From Streptomyces litmocidini (GTDB lineage: Bacteria; Actinomycetota; Actinomycetes; Streptomycetales; Streptomycetaceae), in the NCBI RefSeq assembly GCF_014649755.1, contig NZ_BMTQ01000020.1, positions 1-64,000 of the forward strand: DNA of 64,000 nt, in the 5' to 3' direction. Every line of letters begins with the position of its first letter. Position 1 is the stretch's first letter. This document shows, one piece after another, positions 40,387 through 49,523 of this stretch. The notes under the pieces are model-generated. The model made no database searches, was not told the DNA's origin, and was given only the letters and a program-made list of their open reading frames with translations. A program made the translations under genes and the position numbers.

Positions 40387-43092
40387 GTGGCCGTCTCCAT
40401 CGCCGGCCGCAGCGGTTGGTCGGACGACACCTGGTCGTATCTGAACGATCCGCGGATGCCGGCGATGGAACACGGCTGGAAACTGCACGTCTCGGCGCGC
40501 CCCGGCGAACTCGACGCCGTGACCCGCCTCGTCCTCCCGGTGCTGTCCCGGCACGTCTGCCACGCGAAGTTCGCCCGCGACCCGGAGACGCTGCGCCGCC
40601 TCAACTCCGGGGTGGTGAGCGCCGGAGCCGTCGGCAAGGCGATCACCGTCTATCCCGCGGCCGGCGCCGTGGTCGAGGTCGCCCGGGAACTCGCCGCCGT
40701 CCTGCGCGGCCGGGAGGGCCCGCGGATCGTCAGCGACCGGCGGGTCGACCCGGCGGCCCCGGTCTACTACCGCTACGGCCCCTTCACGGGCGACTACCGG
40801 ACCGGCCGGAGCGGGCGGCTCGAATCCATCATGACCGGCCCGGACGGCCGGATCTTCGACGGCCTGGCCGTGGGCCGCTACCGGTGCCCGCCCTGGGCCG
40901 AGGACCCCTTCGCGACCGGCCCCGGACCCGGTGACGAGTCGTCCGCGCCCGGCTTCGGCGGCGGACGCTACGCGCTCACCGCCGGCATCGCGCGCGCCGC
41001 CCGGGGCAACGTCTACCGCGCGGTCGACCACGCCCTCGGGCGCCCGGTCGTGGTCAAACAGGCGAGGGCCTTCGTCGGCGAGGACGAATCCGGTACGGAC
41101 GCCCGCCACCGGCTGCGCAACGAGCACAGGGTCCTCACCGCGCTCGACGGCGTCACGGGCGTGCCCCGCGCCCTGGACTACTTCGCCCACCGGTCGGACG
41201 AGTACCTGGTGATGAGCGACTGCGGGGACCGGAACCTGCGCAAGGAGGTCCTGCGCGGCGGGCCCTACCGGGACGACGACGCCCGGTCGGCACGCTCCCT
41301 GTCCGTCCTCGCCTCCCGCCTCCTGCGCGTCCTGGACGCGGTCCACGGCCGGAACGTGGTCGTCCGCGACCTCAAGCCCGACAACGTCGTGCTCGACGAC
41401 TCGGGCCCCGGCCACTGCCACGTGATCGACTTCGGGATCAGCGAGCACGACGGCACCGGTCCGGGAGGAGCGACCCCCGGATACGGCGAACCGGTGCTGC
41501 GCGCCACCGGACCGGCCGCCCCCGCCGACGACCACTACGCCCTCGGCGCGACCCTCTTCTTCGCCGCCACCGGCATGGACCCGGTGATCGTCGACGCCGA
41601 CCACGAGGTCAACCGGGACAGGACCCTGGCCTGCCTGGCCTGGGCGCTGCCCGGCCGCGCCCACCGCGAGATCCGGTCGACGGTCACCGGCCTCCTGAGC
41701 TTCGACCCGGCCGTACGGACCGCCGCCTCCGACCGCCTGCGCACCGGCACGCCCGGACCCGCACGCCGGCCCGCACGCCCCCGGATCGACGACGACCTGC
41801 TGGACGAGGTCGTCGCGCACACGACCGCGTACTGCGTCGGGGAGGCGCGCGCGATCGTGGATCCGGTACGGGCGGCCCGGCTGAACGTCCCCACCTCGAT
41901 CGACGTCTACGGCGGCAGTGCGGGGCTCGGACTGGAGCTCCTCCACCACGCGGACCGGCCCCTCGTGCGGTCCGCCGTCGACGCGTTGGCGCGGTGGACG
42001 GCGGAGCAGTCCAGGAACCTGCCGCCCGGCTTCTACACGGGACGCACCGGCGTCGAGCTCTTCCTCACCGAGGCGGGAACGGACGCGGGACGGGAGACGG
42101 GCGCGGGACGGGCGACGGACGCGGGCACGGGAACGGGCACGGAACCGGGAACGGAACCGGGAACGGAACCGGGAACGGAACCGGGACCGGGAACGGAACC
42201 GGGACCGGGACCGGGAACAGAACCGGGAACGGGAACGGACACAGGAACGGACGCGGGCACGGACGCACGGCCCGCCCGCTCCCTCCTGCCGGAGCGCGCG
42301 CCGGACGGCGGCCCTCCGGAGGCGGACCTGATCGCGGGAGCCGCCGGAATCGGCCTCGGCCGGCTGCTGCTCGCCCGGCACGCCCTCCGGTCCGGTGACC
42401 GGGCCGCCGCGGACCGGCACCTCGCCGTCGCCGCCGACTGCAACCGGATGCTGGCGTCGGGCACCGCCCGGCTGTCGCCGGCCGGTGCGGACACGGCCGG
42501 CGGCGCCGCGCTCCGCGAGGGCATCGCGCACGGCGAGGCGGGCGTCGTCTGTTTCCTGCTCGAGTACGGCCGCGTCACGGGGGACCCGGACGCGATCAGC
42601 CGCTCCGAGAGGGCCGCCGCGCACCTGGCCGCCGTGACGCCGGACATCATCGCGGCCGCCGCCGCGCCGGGAGCGGCACGGAGCTACGGCTCGTGGTGCC
42701 GGGGCCTGGCCGGCATCGGGACCGTGCTCGTCCGGGCCGCCGAACTCCTCGACGAGCCCGGACACCTCGACCTCGCCCGGCGGGCCGCGCGCGCCTGCGC
42801 CGCCCTGGCACCGCGGATGCCGCTGGTCACGCAGTGCTGCGGACTGGCCGGAGTGGGCGAGCTGATGGTGGACGTCGCCGAGGCGTCCGCGTCCGAGGAG
42901 TTCCGGGACGCGGCCGAGACGGTCGCCCTGCTCGTCCTGAGCCGCAGCGGCGGCACCTGGTCCCGGCCCGTGTTCCCGGACGCCGGTCTCGTCCGGCCGA
43001 GCGCCACCTGGGCCGGCGGCTCCGCGGGCGTGCTGTCGTTCTTCAGACGGCTGCGCGACCGGGGCGGCCCGCGGCTCGGCCTCCCCGCCTGA
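40387..43092 (+). CDS. Class IV (LanL-like) lanthionine synthetase
   Basis: A 901-residue tri-domain enzyme. An N-terminal lyase-like region begins with WKLHVSARPGELDAVTRLVL (about 31-50). The kinase domain (about 195-460) has VVVKQ (Lys about 223), VVRDLKPDNVVLDD (about 325-338) and VIDFGISEHDG (about 345-355). The cyclase domain (about 475-900) has WCRGLAGIG (Cys about 770) and QCCGLAGVGE (Cys-Cys about 817-818), giving candidate zinc ligands that class III LanKC enzymes lack. The enzyme would phosphorylate, eliminate and cyclise Ser/Thr with Cys of the upstream peptide. A Gly/Thr/Glu/Pro repeat insert interrupts the cyclase. No transporter, protease or regulator is adjacent. Confidence 0.82.
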   Translation: MAVSIAGRSGWSDDTWSYLNDPRMPAMEHGWKLHVSARPGELDAVTRLVLPVLSRHVCHAKFARDPETLRRLNSGVVSAGAVGKAITVYPAAGAVVEVARELAAVLRGREGPRIVSDRRVDPAAPVYYRYGPFTGDYRTGRSGRLESIMTGPDGRIFDGLAVGRYRCPPWAEDPFATGPGPGDESSAPGFGGGRYALTAGIARAARGNVYRAVDHALGRPVVVKQARAFVGEDESGTDARHRLRNEHRVLTALDGVTGVPRALDYFAHRSDEYLVMSDCGDRNLRKEVLRGGPYRDDDARSARSLSVLASRLLRVLDAVHGRNVVVRDLKPDNVVLDDSGPGHCHVIDFGISEHDGTGPGGATPGYGEPVLRATGPAAPADDHYALGATLFFAATGMDPVIVDADHEVNRDRTLACLAWALPGRAHREIRSTVTGLLSFDPAVRTAASDRLRTGTPGPARRPARPRIDDDLLDEVVAHTTAYCVGEARAIVDPVRAARLNVPTSIDVYGGSAGLGLELLHHADRPLVRSAVDALARWTAEQSRNLPPGFYTGRTGVELFLTEAGTDAGRETGAGRATDAGTGTGTEPGTEPGTEPGTEPGPGTEPGPGPGTEPGTGTDTGTDAGTDARPARSLLPERAPDGGPPEADLIAGAAGIGLGRLLLARHALRSGDRAAADRHLAVAADCNRMLASGTARLSPAGADTAGGAALREGIAHGEAGVVCFLLEYGRVTGDPDAISRSERAAAHLAAVTPDIIAAAAAPGAARSYGSWCRGLAGIGTVLVRAAELLDEPGHLDLARRAARACAALAPRMPLVTQCCGLAGVGELMVDVAEASASEEFRDAAETVALLVLSRSGGTWSRPVFPDAGLVRPSATWAGGSAGVLSFFRRLRDRGGPRLGLPA
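42070..42270 (+). repeat. GGAACG/GAACCG microsatellite inside lanL cyclase
   Basis: About 30 copies of six-base units (GGAACG, GAACCG, GGACCG) in frame, coding GTEPGTEPG... between about residues 575 and 630. It follows FLTEAGTDAGRE and precedes RPARSLLPERAPDGG, so it is a loop insertion in the alpha/alpha barrel. Confidence 0.75.
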
Positions 43093-43152
43093 CCGCCGCC
43101 ACCGGCAGCGCCGTCACGACGTCCGGGTGCTCCGCGCGTCCCGGCCGCGGCG

Positions 43153-43181
43153 CCCGGCCCCGGCGGGTGCTCCGGGCCGGG
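43153..43181. terminator. Candidate shared terminator
   Basis: CCCGGCCC ... GGGCCGGG around a 13-nt loop, located between the convergent LanL and galactose-oxidase-like genes. Moderate stem, no T run. Confidence 0.4.
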
Positions 43182-43203
43182 GGCGGACGCCGCTGCCGTA
43201 CCG

Positions 43204-45756
43204 TCAGGAGACGGTGACGAACCGGGCGGTGCTCGGCACCCCTCGGGCGTCCAGGGCGAAGAGCATGTAGGTGCCCGGCAGGACCACGCCCGTGTCGGCC
43301 GGGAGGGACACCGTGTACGTGCCGGTCCCCGTGGCCGTGGACTTCAGCGGGACCCGCCGCTGGTCGTTGTCCGTGGAGTGGGTCGCGGCCGCGGTCCGCA
43401 TCAGGACGAAGGAGGCCACCGGCCCCTCGGTGGTGACGGTGAGCGAGGTGCCGGCGGCGGCCCGGGGCGGCACGCCGCCGGTGATGACGGGACGCGGCTT
43501 GGGCGAGCCGTCCGCGTTGAGCAGGTACGGCGGGGTGAACACGGCACCGTCGGAGTGGTTGGTGGCGCAGTCGCCGCACAGGCCGCCGCCGCCGGAGAAG
43601 ACCCGGCCGTCGGGCAGCAGGTTCGCCACGCTGTGGTAGTTGCGCGGGATGGCCATGCTGGCGAGCGGGGTGAAGCGTCCGGTCGCCGGGTCCCACAGCT
43701 CGGGGGTCAGCACGGACGTGGCGTCGCTGAACGGCACGGGGTACGACTGTCCGCCGAACACGGCGACCTTGCCGTCGGGCAGGACGACGCTGTTGCCGAA
43801 GGCGCGGGCGTGGCCCATGTCTCCCGTGCGGGCGGCCGTGGCCCGGTCGCCGTCGACGCTCACGGTGTACGCGCGCCGGGTGGCGGGCGTGTTCTCGTAC
43901 GCGGGCGAGCCGCCCAGGGTGAGCAGCTTGCCGACGTCGTACGCGACGGCGTTGCCGGTCATGGCGTCCTGGCTGTCGGCCCGGGTGCCGGCGGAGGTGA
44001 TGCTCCCGTTCCCGCCGGTCGTGATCCAGTTCATCTGCTTGCTCGGGCCCAGTTGGAGCACCTTGCCGCCCGAGGTGGCGTACAGCCACATGTGGTTGTC
44101 CGCACGGTAGGGGCCGCGGGGGTCGGCCGTCATCGCCGGGGTGGCGGGGACGCCGGGGAGCTTGCGCCAGGCGCGGGTGTCCGGGGACCAGACCTCGCCG
44201 GACTTGTCCCCCGTGGCTCCGCTCCAGGATCCGCCGAGGACGAAGGCCTCTCCGGTGGAGATCAGGGTCATGGCCTGGTAGCCGCGGGCGATGTTCATGT
44301 CGGTGGTCGCGGACCAGGTGTCGGTGGCCGGGTCGTAGATGCTCGCCTTCTGCGCGTTGCTGCCGCCGGTGACCAGGACCCGGCCGTCGGCGAGCATCGC
44401 TATGCCCGGACAGAACATGTCGTGGCCGGTGTTGTCGATGCGGCGCTGGGTGACCTTGCCCGTCCTCAGGTCCAGGATCGCGGTCTGGGTGTAGCCGTTG
44501 CTGCCGCCGAAGCGGTCGAGCGCGTACGCCGACCAGGCCAGGAGCTTGTCGCCCGGCAGGACGGCGCTGGCCACCGGCACCAGGGGGAAGCCGGTGATCC
44601 GGCTCCAGGAGCCGTGGGCGGCAGGATCGGCCGGTCCGCTCAGGCGTATCTCGGCCGCGGAGGTCCAGGGCCCGCGGTCGCCGGCCTCGCGGGTCACGGT
44701 CAGGCGTATGTAGCGGGCGCTGCCGGGGCGTATGAAGGTGGCGGTCTTGACGGTGTCGTCGTCGCGCCAGGTGCCCGTGGAGACCGGTGCGCCGAAGGTG
44801 GTGCCGTCGGTGCTGGTGGTGATGGTGTACGCGCCCGCGCGCCCGTTGATGCCGTCCTTGCGGGGCTGGTACACGAGCGCCGAGACCACCGTCGTGCGGT
44901 GCATGTCGACGGTGATGCTGTGCGGCAGCGGGGCCGGGGTCCCGGACCACCGGCTGTGCCAGAGGGTCGCGGCGTCGCCGTCGAGGACGTTGGCGGCGCG
45001 GCCGTTCTCCTTGAGGGTCTCCTCGTCGCTCGCCGTGGCGGTCCATCCGGTCCGGGGAAGGTCGACGGTGGCCGCCGGGGTTCCGGGGTCGCCGAGGAGG
45101 TTGAGTTCCGCGGCCGCGCTCCACGGGCCGCGGTTTCCGGCCTCGGTGAGGGCGGTGAGCCGGACGAACCGCGCGCCCTGCGGGGCGAATCCGAGGGTCT
45201 TGGCGGCGGCGTCGTCCGCGAGGGTGCCGGTGGCGACCGGGCTGCCCCAGCTCCGGCCGTCGGTGCTCACGCTGATGCTGTACTCACCGACGCGCCCGTT
45301 GATCCCGACGGTGCGGGGCTGGTACACGAGCGCCGAGACCACCGTCGTGCGGTGCATGTCGACGGTGATGCTGTGCGGCAGCGGGGCCGGGGTCCCGGAC
45401 CACCGGCTGTGCCAGAGGGTCGCGGAGTCGCCGTCGAGGACGTTGGCGGCGCGGCCGTTCTCCTTGAGGGTCTCCTCGTCGCTCGCCGTCGCCGTCCATC
45501 CGGTCCGGTCGAGCACGGGAGCCGTCGGCTCCATGGCGCTCGCCGGGGCCACGCCGTGGTGCGGCGACTGCTTCGCCGTCTGCTGGTCGAAGGCCCCCGG
45601 TATCGGCGGGGGTGTCGCTCCCCGGCCGGCCGGTCCCGTGCTCGCCGTTCCCAGCCAGGGAGTGAGCCCGACGAGCAGCGAGCCGAGGGCGAAGGCGACG
45701 AGCAGGGGGAAGCGGCGGAATGCTCCGGCGAGGGAGCGCATGCGTCTGGTCTGCAA
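43204..45756 (-). CDS. Secreted galactose-oxidase-like protein with two discoidin domains
   Basis: About 850 residues. A signal/anchor helix (PLLVAFALGSLLVGLTPWLG) is followed by two F5/8-type C (discoidin) modules at about residues 65-215 and 215-360, then a seven-bladed kelch domain (repeats such as GRVLVTGGSNAQKASIYDPA, EAFVLGGSW, VAVFGGQSYP) and a C-terminal DUF1929 beta-sandwich. Copper-radical residues fit: Cys in HDMFCPGIAM, Tyr in ARGYQAMTL, Tyr-His in PRNYHSVANLLPDGRV and a late His in TAAATHSTDNDQRR. It should oxidise a primary alcohol on a glycan and make hydrogen peroxide. The TTG start at 45756 has AGGAGG nearby; ATG 45741 is possible. It resembles GlxA-like enzymes but is not beside cslA. 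Confidence 0.85.
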   Translation of the reverse strand: MQTRRMRSLAGAFRRFPLLVAFALGSLLVGLTPWLGTASTGPAGRGATPPPIPGAFDQQTAKQSPHHGVAPASAMEPTAPVLDRTGWTATASDEETLKENGRAANVLDGDSATLWHSRWSGTPAPLPHSITVDMHRTTVVSALVYQPRTVGINGRVGEYSISVSTDGRSWGSPVATGTLADDAAAKTLGFAPQGARFVRLTALTEAGNRGPWSAAAELNLLGDPGTPAATVDLPRTGWTATASDEETLKENGRAANVLDGDAATLWHSRWSGTPAPLPHSITVDMHRTTVVSALVYQPRKDGINGRAGAYTITTSTDGTTFGAPVSTGTWRDDDTVKTATFIRPGSARYIRLTVTREAGDRGPWTSAAEIRLSGPADPAAHGSWSRITGFPLVPVASAVLPGDKLLAWSAYALDRFGGSNGYTQTAILDLRTGKVTQRRIDNTGHDMFCPGIAMLADGRVLVTGGSNAQKASIYDPATDTWSATTDMNIARGYQAMTLISTGEAFVLGGSWSGATGDKSGEVWSPDTRAWRKLPGVPATPAMTADPRGPYRADNHMWLYATSGGKVLQLGPSKQMNWITTGGNGSITSAGTRADSQDAMTGNAVAYDVGKLLTLGGSPAYENTPATRRAYTVSVDGDRATAARTGDMGHARAFGNSVVLPDGKVAVFGGQSYPVPFSDATSVLTPELWDPATGRFTPLASMAIPRNYHSVANLLPDGRVFSGGGGLCGDCATNHSDGAVFTPPYLLNADGSPKPRPVITGGVPPRAAAGTSLTVTTEGPVASFVLMRTAAATHSTDNDQRRVPLKSTATGTGTYTVSLPADTGVVLPGTYMLFALDARGVPSTARFVTVS
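44861..45060 (-). repeat. Near-identical discoidin repeat, copy 2
   Basis: About 176 bp from 44861 matches 45314 onward with one noticed difference (GCG versus GAG, changing DGDAATLW to DGDSATLW). Coding segment runs from the YQPR strand back through WTATASDEETLKENGRAAN. Such identity in a diverged pair of domains suggests recent duplication or gene conversion. Confidence 0.75.
45314..45512 (-). repeat. Near-identical discoidin repeat, copy 1
   Basis: Partner of 44861-45060, offset by 453 bp (151 codons, in frame). The sequence on both sides of the block differs clearly between the two domains. Confidence 0.75.
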
Positions 45757-45816
45757 TCGGACCTCCTGGGCGAACCGAACCGCTGTGCGGGCCCCTCGAA
45801 CATAGGGCAGAACGGC

Positions 45817-45845
45817 CCAACTCGACTGTGGAACGATCGAGTTGG
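45817..45845. promoter_or_regulatory. Inverted repeat upstream of the galactose-oxidase-like gene
   Basis: CCAACTCGA, 11 nt, TCGAGTTGG: a perfect 9-bp inverted repeat 61-89 bp before the TTG start. Spacing suits a dimeric repressor or activator. The regulator is unknown. Confidence 0.55.
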
Positions 45846-46001
45846 CAGAAGAGGAGGGAGAGGAGGAGAGACGAGGGCGATCCCGACGACGGCCCGTTCC
45901 AGGGCTCCGCCGCGCCGGTCGGGGCCGGCTCCGGAGGTCTCCTCGGTCCGGACCCGGCCGAGTCGGCCGCGGATCGGCCTCCGGTACGACGGGGCGCGTG
46001 A
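45846..46001. other. Gap between two minus-strand units
   Basis: About 155 bp with a GAGGAGAGGAGGAGAG run near 45851-45870. No gene or clean terminator. It should contain the end of the CHAT operon. Confidence 0.35.
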
Positions 46002-49000
46002 TCAGGCGCCCGCGTGGATGTACGCGGCCCACACCGACGGCAGGTTCGGGTACTTCGCCCTGAGCCGCCTGACCGCGCGGTGGACCGCCGCCGACGCGCA
46101 CAACGCACCGGACCGATCCGCGGTCAACTCGCCGTAGACCTGCCGGCTGAAGGCCGGTGCCACGGCGTCGTCGACGCGCCAGAGCGTGCCGACCACCTGG
46201 GAGAACCCGGCTATCTGAAAAGCCGCCAACGGGTGGATCGCCTCGTCGGACAGACGCGCGGTGGTGCGGGCCGTGTCGCAGGCCGACAGGAACGCGAACT
46301 CCGCGTCCCGCAGGCGCAGCCGGGAAAGGTCCAGCACCCGGAAGGGCGCACGGTCGTGGTCGTGCAGCGCGAGGTGGCTGTCCGAAGGGTTGTCCGGGTC
46401 GCTGTACCCGTGGCAGGCGAAGTGCGCCCAGCCACTGGCCGGCAGGGCGTCGAGAACGGCGTCACGAGTCGCGTCCGCGCCGACCAGGACCGTGGCGCCG
46501 GGCAGGAGGGCGGCCAGGTGGTCGGCTTCGGCCTGTGCGCCGGGCAGGTCCGGGGCGTCCGGGGTGCGCGGCATCGCGACCACCAGCAGCCGCGGTTCGT
46601 CCCGGTCGCCGCGGCGGCCCGCGCGGGCGTGGCCCAGGGCACGGATCGTCGGCGTCGTCGAGGAGACGACGCGGTCGAGGAGCACGGGCCCGCCGTCGCG
46701 GTGGTGGCCCGCCGCGTGCAGGGGGAGCAGGCTGAGCGACCCGACCGGGGCCCACCAGATCCTTGGCCACGGCCCGTCCGGCGCCGGTTCCGCCGTCAGC
46801 CCCAGCTCGCCGAGCACAGGGCCCACGACGGTGTCCCACAGCCACGCGAGCGTGTCGTGGATCGCCGACTCGGCGGCCGGCCGCCCCTCCGTGAACGCGG
46901 TGTGCAGCGCGCGTACGCGGTGACTCACGGCCTCTTCGCTCAGCCGGTCCAGCGCGCGTGACCGGACCCCGTCCGGAGTGACGATCAGGGCGTCGCACCG
47001 GTGCCGGCTGACGTTGACGTACACGATCGGGCCCTCGTGCGCCTGCGCGGTGAGGTCGGTGAGCAGCGGGGGCCGCAGGAACCGCTCCATCCCGGGCAGC
47101 GCGCGGATCCGGTCGGTCACCGCGTCGAGCTCGTCGGCGAGGGCCACGCGGTCGCTCGTGGTGTCGGTTTCGAACTCCGCGGTGAGCGTCCGGAAGCGTT
47201 CGGCCAGTTCGGGCGCCCGCTCGCGCAGGTCGGAGAGGTCGCCGCGGCCGTCGAGTGCCTGGGCGGCGAGCACGCAGCGGCCGGATTCGAGCAGGGTCAC
47301 CGCGCTCGCCTCGTCGCCTGCGGCCAGCGCGCACGCGGCCGCGTCGGCGGCGACCCCGGCGAACCGGCCGAGCCAGTACTGGGCGTCCTCGCGGCCCAGG
47401 CGGCGTCCGGCGAGCCGGGGCAGCAGCCGGACCGCGGCGGCGTACCCCTCGGCGGCCACGTCGAACCGCCCGGCCTCGGCGGCCAGGTCGCCCCACCGGC
47501 CCGCGGCCTCCGCCCGGCTCGCCGTCGGGGATCCGGCAGACGCCGCGGCTTCCCGGTAGTGGTCGAGCGCCTCGGTCAGCGCGTCGCCGTCGCCGAGGTG
47601 CCGGAAGCCGAGGGCCAGGACGTTGGCGACGCGGGTCAGCAGACCCGCCCGGGCGTAGGCGTCCTGCCCGGGCCTCCGCGCCGCGCTCCGGGCCAGGCCG
47701 ATCGCCTCGGCGAGGAGTCGCGGATCCGGCGGCTCCCGTCGCGCGGCGGCGGGCGCCACGGGGTTCGTGCACCAGTCGCCGAGCGCGGCGGCCAGGCTCG
47801 CGGTGTACCCGGGCCAGTCCGGGCTGTCCCGCGGAGTCGCGGCCACGGACGCGCGGCGCGCGGCGATCGCGTCCCGCAACGCGTTCCGGTCGCCGAACCT
47901 CTCGTACGCCATCCACAGCACACCGCCGAGATTGGCCAGCCGCACGGCCCGGTCCGGGTCGTCGTCCGCCGTCACGTCCGCGGCCGCGCGGTGCGCGGCG
48001 ATCGCCTCGTCGAGCACGCCCGCCCGGCCCGTCCTGGTGAACCAGTCGGACAGCATGGCGCCGAGGTTGGAGAGCCGCTGGGCCTGTCCGGCGACCAGGT
48101 TCGCGCCGAGGCGGACGGACTCCCGCGCGTGGTCGACCGCCTCCGACAACACCTGCAGCTCGCCGGTCACCCGGAACCGGTTGTGCAGCACGACGGCGAG
48201 GATCCCGAGCGAACGCGGGTGGTCGCCCCGCCCGGCCGTGGCCTCGGCGGCACGGCGGGCGACGTCGATCGCCTCCATGACGTGGGCCAGGTCTCCGGTC
48301 GCGTGGAACAACGCGTTCAGGTTGACGGCGAGGTTGCCCATGAACTGGACCCGCAGCGGATGACCCGCCGGCGTGCAGGCGACCGCCTCCCGCTCGATGC
48401 CGACGGCCTCCACGAGCGCGGCGTGGTCCCCGAACTCCTCGCCCCGGGTGGCCAGCGCCGTGGCGAAGTGGTCCAGGCGCACGCCCCGGCGGGGGTGCCC
48501 TGCGGGGGTCGCCGCCGCCACCGAACGCCCGAGTGCGATCGCCCGGTCGAGCAGGGCCGGGTCCCGGGTCTGCTCGAACTCGGCGGCGTACCGCCCGCAC
48601 GCTTCGGCCTCGGTGTCGGCACGCTCCCAGCCGCGGTCCGGTGTCGGGCGCTCGCCGGTGAGCGCGGCCCAGGCGCGTTCCGTGGCCGTCAGCTCGACGA
48701 GGTTCTGCGAGTGCCGTGGATCGGTGACCGGGGTGTGGGCCCCCAGCCTCTGCCGGACCCGAAGCAGTTCGGCCAGGTCATCGCGCGCTCCGCGGGCCCG
48801 GTAGCGGCCGTCGAGCAGGTCCGCGAGGTTCTTCAGCCGGTCGAGCACGTCGGGCGATCCGGCCGGCGTGAGCTCCACCGCTCGCCGCGCGGCGTCGACG
48901 GCCTCCTCCACGGCACCGGCCTCTCCGGTCTCACGGGACCAGTCGCGCAGGACGACGGCGAGGTAGTGCAGGCTCCGGGCGGCGGACACGTCGTCGGGGC

Positions 49001-49520
49001 AGCATGCGACGGCGGCCCGCGCCCGCTCGACGGCTTCCGCCAGAAAGGCGAGGTCTTCCGTCACGGTGAACGCCGTCCGCAGCGCGACGACGAGGTTGTC
49101 CAGGTGGAACGCCTTCTTCGTGGACGGTTCCTCGTCGACGGCCGCCCGACTCCACTCCAGCGCGTCGGCCAGGGTTCCGCGGTCCTGGTTCCGTTGGAAC
49201 GCGGTGTGCAGCAGCATGCCGAGGTTGTTGGCGTAGCCCGCCGATTCGTCCGGGCTTTCGTACGACAGGAAGTAGGCCTCCGTGACCGCCTGGACGGCTT
49301 CCTGCAGGAACGCGAAGTCGCCGGTCTGGTGGTAGCGGGTCTGCAGCAGGCCTCCGAGGTTCGACAGGACCGAGCGGCGCTCGGCCGCGTCCTCGGCGGC
49401 CAGCAGGGTACGGCCGAGGTCGATCGCCTTCTCGACCGACGCGGGGTCCGCGCTGTGGCGGGCCACCTGGAACGCCTCCCAGAACCGCTCGGCCAGGCCG
49501 TTCGCGGGCTCGCCGCCCAC
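46002..49520 (-). CDS. CHAT-domain protein with TPR-like array
   Basis: 1,172 residues. Residues 1-700 are a helical repeat array with units such as RSVLSNLGGLLQTRYHQTGD, SAGYANNLGMLLHTAF and VQFMGNLAVNLNALFHATGD, all of the actinobacterial TPR type (LGxxLxxRFxxTGD). The CHAT caspase-like peptidase domain is at about 840-1165: the catalytic His in GWAHFACHGYSDP (about 1036) and Cys in FAFLSACDTART (about 1080), with PLAAFQIAGFSQVVGTLWRV after. Both catalytic residues are intact. CHAT-TPR proteins act as proteases or effectors in conflict systems, for example in type III-E CRISPR. It ends a three-gene operon, 3 bp after the small gene. Confidence 0.92.
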   Translation of the reverse strand: MGGEPANGLAERFWEAFQVARHSADPASVEKAIDLGRTLLAAEDAAERRSVLSNLGGLLQTRYHQTGDFAFLQEAVQAVTEAYFLSYESPDESAGYANNLGMLLHTAFQRNQDRGTLADALEWSRAAVDEEPSTKKAFHLDNLVVALRTAFTVTEDLAFLAEAVERARAAVACCPDDVSAARSLHYLAVVLRDWSRETGEAGAVEEAVDAARRAVELTPAGSPDVLDRLKNLADLLDGRYRARGARDDLAELLRVRQRLGAHTPVTDPRHSQNLVELTATERAWAALTGERPTPDRGWERADTEAEACGRYAAEFEQTRDPALLDRAIALGRSVAAATPAGHPRRGVRLDHFATALATRGEEFGDHAALVEAVGIEREAVACTPAGHPLRVQFMGNLAVNLNALFHATGDLAHVMEAIDVARRAAEATAGRGDHPRSLGILAVVLHNRFRVTGELQVLSEAVDHARESVRLGANLVAGQAQRLSNLGAMLSDWFTRTGRAGVLDEAIAAHRAAADVTADDDPDRAVRLANLGGVLWMAYERFGDRNALRDAIAARRASVAATPRDSPDWPGYTASLAAALGDWCTNPVAPAAARREPPDPRLLAEAIGLARSAARRPGQDAYARAGLLTRVANVLALGFRHLGDGDALTEALDHYREAAASAGSPTASRAEAAGRWGDLAAEAGRFDVAAEGYAAAVRLLPRLAGRRLGREDAQYWLGRFAGVAADAAACALAAGDEASAVTLLESGRCVLAAQALDGRGDLSDLRERAPELAERFRTLTAEFETDTTSDRVALADELDAVTDRIRALPGMERFLRPPLLTDLTAQAHEGPIVYVNVSRHRCDALIVTPDGVRSRALDRLSEEAVSHRVRALHTAFTEGRPAAESAIHDTLAWLWDTVVGPVLGELGLTAEPAPDGPWPRIWWAPVGSLSLLPLHAAGHHRDGGPVLLDRVVSSTTPTIRALGHARAGRRGDRDEPRLLVVAMPRTPDAPDLPGAQAEADHLAALLPGATVLVGADATRDAVLDALPASGWAHFACHGYSDPDNPSDSHLALHDHDRAPFRVLDLSRLRLRDAEFAFLSACDTARTTARLSDEAIHPLAAFQIAGFSQVVGTLWRVDDAVAPAFSRQVYGELTADRSGALCASAAVHRAVRRLRAKYPNLPSVWAAYIHAGA

Positions 49521-49523
49521 GCG

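Noticed and set aside
42065..42268. Small minus-strand frame of PFPVPFPV repeats
   Set aside because: It is the antisense translation of the hexanucleotide tract in the lanthionine synthetase.
43378..46137. A 919-residue plus-strand open frame
   Set aside because: Antisense shadow of the galactose-oxidase-like gene.
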